NCBI GenBank assembly: GCA_023228945.1
Contig: JALOAI010000058.1
Span: 1 to 8,465, forward strand
Source of the DNA: Pigmentiphaga sp.
Lineage (GTDB): Bacteria; Pseudomonadota; Gammaproteobacteria; Burkholderiales; Burkholderiaceae_B
Reading direction: 5' to 3'
Length of the DNA: 8,465 bases
Made by a program: the position numbers and the translations under genes. Positions 1 to 5,788 of the stretch are shown here, piece by piece; the first letter of the stretch is position 1, and each line of letters opens with the position of its first letter. The notes under the pieces were generated by a model, which saw only the letters and a list, made by a program, of their open reading frames with translations, had not been told where the DNA came from and did not search any database.

Positions 1-2
1 AC

Positions 3-872
3 AACCTGGCCAAATCCGGGGAGCGGATGCTCGAGACCTCGAACGCCTGGATCCCCGGCAGAGAGACGGTGGCAGAGGCCACTTATGAGGCGTGGCTGGC
101 ACAAGAGGAAGGCCGGCTCAAAGACGAGGCAGGGCGCATCCTCTACGATGCCGTGATCGCTCCGCCCAGCACCGATATGGGCGACCGCGAGTCACTACGA
201 CGGGCGCTCGAGTTCGTGTACGCTGACTGCGATTGGAAGAAGAAGCCGGGCTCAGACGTGCCCGACGTTAAGCCCATCGTGAAACGCATCTACTCTCCGC
301 GCTCCAGCCCCGACGACTCCAAGCGCAAGTACTTGAATTGGCCGACAGCAGCCTACGATGCCTGGTTGGAGAAACAGCAGTGGGACAAGCTGGCGGACCC
401 GTCCATAGAAGTTGACCCCGAGGAGCCTGTGGTCCTCTTCTTCGACGGCTCCAAGTCGAAGGACTCTACGGCGCTTGTGGGCTGCACCATCGGGACCGGT
501 CACGTGTTCACCTTGGGGGTATGGGAGCCCGACCCCAACGATGACAAAGACAGGGTCGACGCCGCCGATGTGGACCGCGTGGTGGAGAAGGCGTTCGAGG
601 ACTTCTGTGTGGTTGCCTTCTTCGCCGATGTGAAGGAATGGGAGCAGTCCGTCAAGACGACCTGGCCCCAGCGCTACAGGGACCGGCTCAAAGTGTGGGC
701 GTCTCCGCAGTCCCGGCCACCGGAGCCCATCGCATGGGACATGAGGGGTCATAGCTACGACTTCGCCAAGGCGACCGAGGCTTGCTTGTCCGAGATCCTG
801 GAAGGTGCTTTCACCCACGACGGCAATTCAGCCGTTGCCCGGCACGTGACCAACGCCCGCCGGCGGCCATAG
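3..872 (+). CDS. terL: Terminase large subunit, C-terminal part, cut short by an in-frame TAG; 5' end outside window
   Basis: This is the C-terminal part of the large terminase, the motor and nuclease that cuts concatemeric phage DNA and packages it through the portal. The frame is open from the window's left edge, so the ATP-binding half lies upstream. Numbering from the internal Met at 27, residues 3-11 (ETSNAWIPG) are the segment usually seen after the ATPase core. The RNase H-like nuclease domain starts near residue 136 with FFDGSKSKD (acidic D140), and a second acidic site lies at D201 in VVAFFADVKEW. The frame ends at TAG 870-872, right after NARRRP. The third metal-binding Asp that the fold needs is missing from this product but is encoded in the same frame beyond the stop. 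Family assignment is strong; whether the gene is broken or read through is open. Confidence 0.9.
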   Translation, partial: NLAKSGERMLETSNAWIPGRETVAEATYEAWLAQEEGRLKDEAGRILYDAVIAPPSTDMGDRESLRRALEFVYADCDWKKKPGSDVPDVKPIVKRIYSPRSSPDDSKRKYLNWPTAAYDAWLEKQQWDKLADPSIEVDPEEPVVLFFDGSKSKDSTALVGCTIGTGHVFTLGVWEPDPNDDKDRVDAADVDRVVEKAFEDFCVVAFFADVKEWEQSVKTTWPQRYRDRLKVWASPQSRPPEPIAWDMRGHSYDFAKATEACLSEILEGAFTHDGNSAVARHVTNARRRP

Positions 873-1031
873 CGGGACGCAGTAGCCATCGGTAAGGAGT
901 CGCCGGACTCACCGCGCAAGATCGATGCCGCAGTGTGCGTTATCGGAGCGCGGATGGTCAGACGCATATGTTTGGGAAGCGGTAAGAAGTTCGGGCGGCG
1001 TCGGTCCGGCCGGGTGATCGTGCTCCGCTAA
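870..1031 (+). other. terL: In-frame continuation of terminase after TAG (52 codons, ends TAA)
   Basis: After TAG 870-872 the same frame continues for 52 codons to TAA 1029-1031. It reads as the normal end of a large terminase: RDAVAIGKESPDSPRKIDAA, then a V-rich helix with ARM, then a basic tail. The Asp of KIDAA (codon 924-926) fits the third catalytic metal ligand of the nuclease. The final TAA overlaps the portal ribosome binding site, the spacing expected for an intact terminase-portal pair. So the TAG replaces a sense codon (TAC, CAG, AAG or TGG would each differ by one base) within one gene. It could be a real nonsense mutation, programmed or suppressor-dependent readthrough, or a sequencing error. 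The sequence alone cannot decide. Confidence 0.8.
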
Positions 1032-1036
1032 GGAGG
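1030..1036 (+). promoter_or_regulatory. Ribosome binding site deciding the portal start
   Basis: AAGGAGG at 1030-1036 overlaps the TAA that ends the terminase frame. The GTG at 1036-1038 shares a base with it and so cannot be its start. The TTG at 1042-1044 lies five bases downstream, which is a proper spacing, and gives the protein an MGFVSFIR beginning typical of portals. Confidence 0.75.
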
Positions 1037-1041
1037 TGCTC

Positions 1042-2439
1042 TTGGGATTCGTCTCCTTCATTCGTCAACGAGTGTCTGCCCTTGCCGAAGACGAGAGGGC
1101 CGTCCTTGCCCAGTTGAGCGATCAGCTGGCACGGTTCCAGGGCCATAACCGCCTGGTGGCCGATTACTACGACCAGCGTGCCCGCATCCGTGATTTCGGC
1201 ATCAGCATCCCACCGCACATCCGCGGGTTGGCCGACACCACCGCAGGGTGGCCGGCTACCGTCGTCGACGTCCTCGAGGAGCGCCTCGATCACAACGGCT
1301 GGATAGCATCCGGCGGCGTCGACAATCTGGGCATAGCCGACCTGGTGGAAGAGAACCAGCTGAACGGGGAGTTCTCGAAGGGTCACCTAGACGCCCTCAT
1401 CTACGGCATCGCATTCGGTGTCGTGGGGCGCGGCGATGATGGTGAGCCTGAGGTTCTCGTGACCGTGGAATCGCCGATCCGCATGACGGGCATATGGAGC
1501 CGCCGGCGGCGTGCACTAGAATCGGCTCTCTACGTCAACCTTGACAACAAGAAACAGCCGGATATCGCGACGCTGTATCTACCTGGCGAGACCATCGAGC
1601 TGGTGATGGATGGGGGGCGTTGGACGGTGGAGTCCCGGGCGCCTCACAGCATCGACGGAGTGCCCTGCGAACCGATCGTCAACCGGCCGCGGGCCGGAGA
1701 CACAGGCGGTCGCTCCGAGATCACCCGTGCGATCCGCTACTACACCGACAACGCCGTCCGTACCCTGCTGGGCGGCGAGATCGCCCGCGAGTTCTACGGC
1801 GCCCCGCAGCGGTGGGCCATGGGAGCCGACGAGAAGTCGTTCGTGGATCAGCACGGCAACCCGCTCACAGCATGGGAGAGCTATCTGGGTAAGATCATGG
1901 CTCTCCCGCGTGATGAGAACGGCGACCTGCCGCAGGTGGGCTCGTTCGCCGCGGGGTCCCCCGAACCTTTCATCGCCTGGCTACGCCAGCTGTCTATGCT
2001 GGTCGCCGCCGAGGCGGGCATGAGCGCTACCTATCTGGGCCTTATCCACGACAACCCCGCCTCAGCCGACGCTATCCGAGCCGCCGACGTGCGCCTCGAG
2101 AAGCGCGCTGAACGCCGGCAACGCATCTTCGGGGCGGCTGAAGGGCGTCTCATGCGAAAAGCGCTGTGGGTGAGGGACGGCCGCGACCCCGGGGTGACTC
2201 CGCTACCGATGTGGAGAGACGCCGGCACCCCGACCCGCTCCGCACAGGCGCAAGATGCTGTCGCGCTTGTCACGGCGGGCATCCTGCCCAGCGACTCCGA
2301 CATCACCTACGAGCGGATCGGCCTATCGGAGCCCGACCGGCAGCGCATCCGCGCTGATCTCAGGCGCTCCCGCATGGTCGGAACGATATCGGCCCTTGCC
2401 GCCGCGGCTGAATTGGCGCGCGAGGGCGACGAGACATGA
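1042..2439 (+). CDS. Phage portal protein, SPP1 gp6-like
   Basis: This is the portal, the dodecameric ring at one capsid vertex through which the terminase packages DNA and to which the connector proteins bind. With the TTG start it has 465 residues, a usual length for the SPP1 gp6-like family. Recognisable segments are ESPIRMTGIW (143-152), a conserved GGRSEITRAIRYYTDNAVRT segment (222-241), APQRWAMGAD (254-263), and the helical stretch NPASADAIRAADVRLEKRAE (338-357) typical of actinophage-type portals. It follows the terminase directly, and its TGA overlaps the ATG of the minor head gene (ATGA), indicating translational coupling. No frameshift or internal stop was seen. A GTG at 1036 would add two residues but clashes with the ribosome binding site. 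Confidence 0.93.
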   Translation: MGFVSFIRQRVSALAEDERAVLAQLSDQLARFQGHNRLVADYYDQRARIRDFGISIPPHIRGLADTTAGWPATVVDVLEERLDHNGWIASGGVDNLGIADLVEENQLNGEFSKGHLDALIYGIAFGVVGRGDDGEPEVLVTVESPIRMTGIWSRRRRALESALYVNLDNKKQPDIATLYLPGETIELVMDGGRWTVESRAPHSIDGVPCEPIVNRPRAGDTGGRSEITRAIRYYTDNAVRTLLGGEIAREFYGAPQRWAMGADEKSFVDQHGNPLTAWESYLGKIMALPRDENGDLPQVGSFAAGSPEPFIAWLRQLSMLVAAEAGMSATYLGLIHDNPASADAIRAADVRLEKRAERRQRIFGAAEGRLMRKALWVRDGRDPGVTPLPMWRDAGTPTRSAQAQDAVALVTAGILPSDSDITYERIGLSEPDRQRIRADLRRSRMVGTISALAAAAELAREGDET

Positions 2440-4181
2440 TCGATGCCATCCCGCCCGAGATACTGGCAGAACAGCTCCAGATAACCGCCCATATCGACGC
2501 CATCACTGCTCGGAGGCTCGTGAAGTTCTGGCGCAGACTGGATCCGGCCAAGATGACCCAGGAGGCGATGATCGACTTCATGACCGGTGCCGTACGGCAG
2601 ATCGTGATGGCCTACGGGGAGGTGGCGGCCCTGGCCGCCGTCGACTTCTATGACATGGTGCGCGAGGTGGGCGGGTGGAGCGGCAAGGCCGCAGTGGCAA
2701 ACTCGGCAGTGCCGCCGCAAGAGCAACTGAAGCGCATCGTGCGCTGGGGCATCGGTCCTTTATGGGAAGAAACACCCCGGCCGGAGGCGGCACTAGGCAG
2801 GCTGCAGGGCGCCACGTCTCGGCTGGCCTTACAACCGGGCAGACGGACCACCTATGAGATGGTCAAGCGAGACCGTGTCCGCTGGGCGCGGGTCCCGCAG
2901 GGTAAGACCTGTGCATTCTGTTTGATGCTGTGCTCGCGAGGAGCCGTATACACGAGCGAAGTGTCCGCCGGGCAACCAGACGCACTCAAGTTCCATTCGA
3001 ACTGCGTAGTCGGCGACACGCTCGTCACCGGTCCTTCATCGGAGCTTGCGTTGCGACGGTGGTACGAGGGGGAAGTCGTTGTCATCCGGACCTCCGGAGG
3101 CAACGAGTTGACCATCACCCCGAATCACCCGGTACTCACACGGAGAGGCTGGATTCCCGCTGGCGAACTCTATGTAGGACAAGAGATAGCCGAACGCACT
3201 TGCTCCGAGCGGCAGAAGAGGTTGGTCCCAGACGAACAAGATCGACCAACCTTCATTGAGGATGTATGGTGTGCGTTCGGCATGAATGGGTTTGTACCCG
3301 TGCCAGTGGCCGCCCAGGACTTCCACGGCGATGGGGCAGATACCAATGGCGATGTCCACATTGTAGCGTCCGATGGCTTTCTCCCGAGTGAAGTCAATCT
3401 CGTGGTGCGTGAGCCCCGCGGCCAGGTACTCCGTGCCGGGGCTAGGCAGTCCGGAACACATGCGTTCTCTGCCAGCAGCCCTCCGCCGCAATGCTGCCTC
3501 GGTCATGGGCCTACCTCGCACAGCCTCGTGGGCTGCGGTGGCTTGGGCCAAACGCATTTCGGGCGTCATCTGGGAGGACCGGATCAAACCCGCGGCACTG
3601 CGGCCCCGACGGTTAACACCCGCATCTCGGAGCCAGCGGGCGATGACACTCCGCGAAACTCCATATTGGTGGGCCAAGGCAAATTCACTACGACCACCCA
3701 CATACTCTTCGACCAAGCCATCCGGAATCGGGCGGAGGAACTGCGGCGATTTCCTACGGCTGGAACGCGCTACGACCCCACGGCCTTTGAGACAGAGTCG
3801 GAGAGACTCGCTGTGTACGCCAAGCTCGGCCGCGACCTCTGCGAACGATTGGCCGGAGGCATAGCGTTCAGCAGCATAAGCGATCTGAGCCGAGTCAAGT
3901 TCGAAGGCCATGTCTACAACCTCCAGACGGTTGAGGGATGGTATGCAGCTAACGACATTATAGTATCGAACTGCGACTGCATCATTGTCCCCGTGGGGCC
4001 CGGCCAAGCGCTACCTGCCATCAACCAAGAGTTGCAGGAGGAGTGGAGAGAAGCCACCCGCGGGCAGCGTGACCAGATCGGCGCCTGGAACGAATACGTA
4101 GCCGCGAAGTATCCCGGTGCCGGACTCATGTCGCGCACGGCGCTGAAGACCACCGCTAAGACGCGCGCGGCCCACCACTAG
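2436..4181 (+). CDS. MuF-like minor head protein (VG15/SPP1 gp7 type) interrupted by an intein
   Basis: The 581-residue precursor has exteins forming a 258-residue minor head (MuF/VG15-like) protein, which in related phages binds the portal inside the procapsid. Residues 1-189 are the N-extein, 190-512 the intein, and 513-581 the C-extein. The N-extein has a helical N-terminus, then WARVPQGKTCAFC and CSRGAVY (149-172), a signature of this family with C159, C162 and C166. Joining the exteins restores KFHSN+CDCIIVPV, the usual H-x-x-C-x-C-x-x-x-P-V motif, which fixes the splice points. The ATG overlaps the portal stop (ATGA). The frame stays open across the whole intein, as expected if the host protein is needed. 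A 291-codon gene lies antisense inside the intein. Confidence 0.92.
   Translation: MIDAIPPEILAEQLQITAHIDAITARRLVKFWRRLDPAKMTQEAMIDFMTGAVRQIVMAYGEVAALAAVDFYDMVREVGGWSGKAAVANSAVPPQEQLKRIVRWGIGPLWEETPRPEAALGRLQGATSRLALQPGRRTTYEMVKRDRVRWARVPQGKTCAFCLMLCSRGAVYTSEVSAGQPDALKFHSNCVVGDTLVTGPSSELALRRWYEGEVVVIRTSGGNELTITPNHPVLTRRGWIPAGELYVGQEIAERTCSERQKRLVPDEQDRPTFIEDVWCAFGMNGFVPVPVAAQDFHGDGADTNGDVHIVASDGFLPSEVNLVVREPRGQVLRAGARQSGTHAFSASSPPPQCCLGHGPTSHSLVGCGGLGQTHFGRHLGGPDQTRGTAAPTVNTRISEPAGDDTPRNSILVGQGKFTTTTHILFDQAIRNRAEELRRFPTAGTRYDPTAFETESERLAVYAKLGRDLCERLAGGIAFSSISDLSRVKFEGHVYNLQTVEGWYAANDIIVSNCDCIIVPVGPGQALPAINQELQEEWREATRGQRDQIGAWNEYVAAKYPGAGLMSRTALKTTAKTRAAHH
2997..3006 (+). repeat. Intein-border direct repeat, left copy
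   Basis: TCGAACTGCG spans the N-extein/intein junction (cut between 3002 and 3003). It recurs exactly at the right border, 969 bases away, which is the intein length. It encodes Ser-Asn, Cys and the first base of the next codon. Confidence 0.85.
3036..3911 (-). CDS. Putative Vsr/EDxHD-like homing endonuclease, nested antisense inside the intein
   Basis: This 291-residue minus-strand ORF lies wholly within the intein DNA. The start is the ATG at 3911-3909, seven bases after GGAGGT; a TTG further upstream lacks such support. Two helix-turn-helix-like segments occur at residues 22-46 (SFAEVAAELGVHSESL) and 75-99 (SEFALAHQYGVSRSVIARWL), suiting a DNA-binding half. The nuclease core resembles Vsr/EDxHD and DUF559-type enzymes: E161 in PGTEYLAAGL, IGRYNVDIAI with D186, then IAVEVLGGHWH with E197, H202 and H204, HAERTPYIL with E212, and GWSILFVWD (221-229). 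This order matches Vsr-like nucleases and is not expected by chance on a shadow strand. I infer that it cleaves the intein-free minor head gene to drive intein spread. Activity and exact family are unproven. Its last 60 or so residues, antisense to intein block B, have no recognised domain. Confidence 0.82.
   Translation of the reverse strand: MAFELDSAQIAYAAERYASGQSFAEVAAELGVHSESLRLCLKGRGVVARSSRRKSPQFLRPIPDGLVEEYVGGRSEFALAHQYGVSRSVIARWLRDAGVNRRGRSAAGLIRSSQMTPEMRLAQATAAHEAVRGRPMTEAALRRRAAGRERMCSGLPSPGTEYLAAGLTHHEIDFTREKAIGRYNVDIAIGICPIAVEVLGGHWHGYKPIHAERTPYILNEGWSILFVWDQPLLPLGASAFGYLLSYIEFASGNPASPCEYRVIRGDGQLVASGGPDDNDFPLVPPSQRKLR
3919..3924 (-). promoter_or_regulatory. Ribosome binding site of the antisense endonuclease gene
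   Basis: The minus strand reads GGAGGT at 3924-3919, then seven bases, then ATG at 3911. This is a strong Shine-Dalgarno match at good spacing and settles the start codon. On the plus strand the same bases encode Asn-Leu-Gln of intein block F (VYNLQT). Confidence 0.75.
3957..3985 (-). promoter_or_regulatory. Candidate promoter for the antisense endonuclease gene
   Basis: The minus strand has a perfect TATAAT at 3962-3957. Seventeen bases upstream, at 3985-3980, is ATGATG, which matches only three of six positions of the TTGACA -35 consensus. A start point about seven bases below the -10 box would give a leader of roughly 38 bases before the ATG at 3911, containing the GGAGGT site. The -10 box lies in the codons for the intein's C-terminal IIV, while the -35 position falls in C-extein DNA beyond the junction at 3971/3972. 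The perfect -10 box stands out in this G+C-rich window, but the weak -35 keeps this a candidate. Confidence 0.5.
3966..3975 (+). repeat. Intein-border direct repeat, right copy
   Basis: The second copy of TCGAACTGCG spans the intein/C-extein junction (3971/3972). It means the intein ends in the same Ser-Asn that ends the N-extein, and both nucleophile cysteines use TGC followed by G. Confidence 0.85.
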
Positions 4182-4232
4182 TCCCAAAGCCGGCAAGAGC
4201 CGGAAACCGAACCCCTCAAGGGAGGATGACCC

Positions 4233-4754
4233 ATGCCTGACGACGGAACCCAAGCGGGCGCCAACGACGGCCGGACGCAACCGACTCCTGGCCCGACAAC
4301 CGACCCCAAGACCCCCAACTTCGAGGGTCCCTTCGATGAAGACAAGGCGAAGCGCCTAGTCGAGAACCTCCGTGAGTCCGAGCGGAGACTCCAAGAGGAG
4401 CTCAAGACTCTCCGGCCCAAGGCGGCGGAGTTCGACAAGCTCGAGGAGTCCAAGAAGACCGAGCTGCAGAAGCTGACCGAGCAACTGACGGCCGAGACGA
4501 CCAAACGTGAAGCTGCGGAACTGGAGAACCTTCGTCTCAAAGTGGGCGCGGCCAAGGGCCTACCTGTCGAGCTCATCGCCCGGCTACAGGGAGACACCGA
4601 GGAAGCTCTCACTGCTGATGCCGACAAGCTGCTCGCGCTCGTTGCCCCGTCACCCGGCGTCCCGCGGGCCTCGTCCCGTCAGGGCGCACCTGAACCCAGC
4701 CGCACTATCGGCGACTCCATGAACGACAAGCTACGCCGGGCGGCCGGTTACTAG
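4233..4754 (+). CDS. Capsid scaffolding protein
   Basis: This 173-residue acidic, strongly helical protein lies directly before the major capsid gene, the classical scaffold position. Residues 1-33 are a Pro/Thr/Asp-rich disordered leader. Residues about 34-105 form a long charged coiled coil rich in Glu, Lys and Leu. A conserved-looking segment LPVELIARLQGDTEEAL (110-126) follows, as seen in many actinophage scaffolds. The end is a short basic helix NDKLRRAAGY (164-173), the kind of tail by which scaffolds bind capsid subunits. AAGGGAGG at 4218-4225 lies seven bases before the ATG. No protease domain is seen here or elsewhere in the window, so capsid maturation probably follows an SPP1-like scaffold-release route; that is inference. 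Function rests on position and architecture. Confidence 0.8.
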   Translation: MPDDGTQAGANDGRTQPTPGPTTDPKTPNFEGPFDEDKAKRLVENLRESERRLQEELKTLRPKAAEFDKLEESKKTELQKLTEQLTAETTKREAAELENLRLKVGAAKGLPVELIARLQGDTEEALTADADKLLALVAPSPGVPRASSRQGAPEPSRTIGDSMNDKLRRAAGY

Positions 4755-4760
4755 TCATTA

Positions 4761-4780
4761 CCTCTTTCCCTTAAAGGAGG
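4761..4780 (+). promoter_or_regulatory. Possible hairpin over the major capsid ribosome binding site
   Basis: CCTCTTT at 4761-4767 can pair with AAAGGAGG at 4773-4780 (seven pairs, one bulged G, five-base loop), which would cover the Shine-Dalgarno sequence. A competing short pairing, GAGG with CCTC at 4785-4788, is also possible. The stem is modest, and any pyrimidine tract near a Shine-Dalgarno site can pair this way. Confidence 0.3.
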
Positions 4781-4788
4781 GGCACCTC

Positions 4789-5772
4789 ATGCCTTTCAAC
4801 GATCTCATCACCCGCGCCGACGCGGGCGCACTCACCACCGAGGAAGTCGCGCAACTCCAGACCGAGCTGTACGACACGAGCTGGCTCCTGCGGCTGGCTC
4901 TGCGTCTGCCCGACATGAACCAAGCCCAGCGGCGTATGCCTATCTGGCAGAACCTGCCCTTCGCCTACTTCGTGGACGGAGATACCGGGCTGGCCCAGAC
5001 CACGGACGCTGATTGGACCAACCGCTTCATCGACGCGGAGACTCTGGCGGTCATCGTTCCTATCCCGAAGACCGTGCTCGCGGACTCCGGCTACGACCTG
5101 TGGGCGCAGGTCCGGCCCAAGCTGGTCGAGGCTCTCGATCGTGCCGTCACCGGTGCTGTGATCTTCGGCCTCACTCCGGCCGGACAGCCCATACCAGGCA
5201 CCTGGACCACCAACCTGGGCGGCGCGGGCATCTTCGCCGCCGCGACTGCGGCTGGTCAAGTCCTCTCCCTCGCGAACTACGTCGACCTCTATGAGGCCAT
5301 CCTCGGTGAAGACGGTGTCGGCAACCCAGGTGTTTGCGGGGCTGTCGAGGCCGACGGCTTCCTGGTCAACGGTCACGTGGCCGCGATCCCCATGCGTAGC
5401 CGCCTCCGCAACGTGCGCTCCACAGGTGGCCAGCCCATCTTCATGCAGTCCATGCAGCAGGCCGGCGAGTACACCCTGGACGGCGCCGGCATCACCTTCC
5501 CGGATGACGGCATCATCAACGCGGCCACCGCGCTCATGATCTCCGGTGCCTGGAACAAGTTGGCCTGGGCATACCGCCAGGATATGGAGTGGGAAATCTC
5601 CACCGAGGCCACCATCACGGACGCGGCTGGCAAGACGGTCTTCAACCTCTTCCAGCAGAACATGGTCGGCCTGAAGGTCACCATGCGGATCGGCTTCGCG
5701 CTGCCCAATCCCCGCAACTACGTCAACCCGACCGACGTGACCCGGTTCCCCTTCGCCGTCCTCACGAACTAA
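4789..5772 (+). CDS. Major capsid protein, HK97 fold
   Basis: This 327-residue shell protein follows the scaffold gene. It has the layout of HK97-fold capsid proteins: a short helical N-arm (1-40), an extended E-loop region about 45-80 (RRMPIWQNLPFAYFVDGDTG), the strand and spine-helix segment ETLAVIVPIPKTVLADSGYD (84-103), and an A-domain running to the C-terminus. The mature N-terminus is not preceded by a long delta domain, which agrees with a separate scaffold gene. AAAGGAGG at 4773-4780 sits eight bases before the ATG, and a hairpin may overlap that site. The stop TAA overlaps the AAGGAGG of the next gene. The complementary strand is open for over 1 kb but shows no protein signature. Confidence 0.92.
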   Translation: MPFNDLITRADAGALTTEEVAQLQTELYDTSWLLRLALRLPDMNQAQRRMPIWQNLPFAYFVDGDTGLAQTTDADWTNRFIDAETLAVIVPIPKTVLADSGYDLWAQVRPKLVEALDRAVTGAVIFGLTPAGQPIPGTWTTNLGGAGIFAAATAAGQVLSLANYVDLYEAILGEDGVGNPGVCGAVEADGFLVNGHVAAIPMRSRLRNVRSTGGQPIFMQSMQQAGEYTLDGAGITFPDDGIINAATALMISGAWNKLAWAYRQDMEWEISTEATITDAAGKTVFNLFQQNMVGLKVTMRIGFALPNPRNYVNPTDVTRFPFAVLTN

Positions 5773-5788
5773 GGAGGGTGGATAACTC

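Larger units (their letters stand above)
3003..3971 (+). mobile_element. Intein in the minor head protein (323 residues)
   Basis: This Hint-type intein would excise itself from the minor head protein and join the exteins. Block A is CVVGDTLVTG at intein residues 1-10, with Cys1 as first nucleophile. Block B is GGNELTITPNHPVL (32-45) with the T-x-x-H pair T39 and H42. Blocks F and G are HVYNLQTVEGWYAAND and IIVSN (303-323), ending in Asn323 and followed by Cys+1 of the C-extein. The penultimate residue is Ser where His is usual; some active inteins also lack this His. The sense strand shows no in-frame LAGLIDADG or HNH endonuclease between blocks B and F. That stretch, roughly residues 65-300, is mostly the codon-aligned complement of an endonuclease gene on the other strand. 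Boundaries are supported by reconstruction of the family motif across the join. Confidence 0.92.

Noticed and set aside
252..818. 188-codon minus-strand ORF opposite the terminase
   Set aside because: Shadow of the terminase frame; its translation shows no recognisable family or coherent motif.
870..872. Genome-wide TAG reassignment (alternative code) as the reason for the terminase stop
   Set aside because: TAG ends the minor head, scaffold and several small genes at natural lengths, each just before the next ribosome binding site, so TAG works as a stop here.
1036..1038. GTG as the portal start
   Set aside because: It overlaps the AAGGAGG site itself, leaving no spacer; TTG at 1042 has normal spacing.
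2307..2726. 139-codon minus-strand ORF across the portal/minor head junction
   Set aside because: Antisense shadow with a His/Arg-rich, motif-free translation and no supported start.
3373..3864. 163-codon plus-strand ORF inside the intein in another frame
   Set aside because: It overlaps both the intein and the antisense nuclease, has no splicing or nuclease motif, and lacks a clear ribosome binding site. Three overlapping genes are not needed to explain the region.
3912..4007. Longer antisense endonuclease starting at TTG 4007-4005
   Set aside because: The extra 32 codons cross the intein junction into extein DNA, translate the candidate promoter and ribosome binding site, and add no motif. 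The ATG at 3911 has GGAGGT at seven bases.
4182..4232. Possible terminator or promoter between the minor head and scaffold genes
   Set aside because: Only a repeated AGCCGG and a four-base CCGG pairing are present, with no T-run and no clear -10 or -35 pair; the gap mainly holds the scaffold ribosome binding site.
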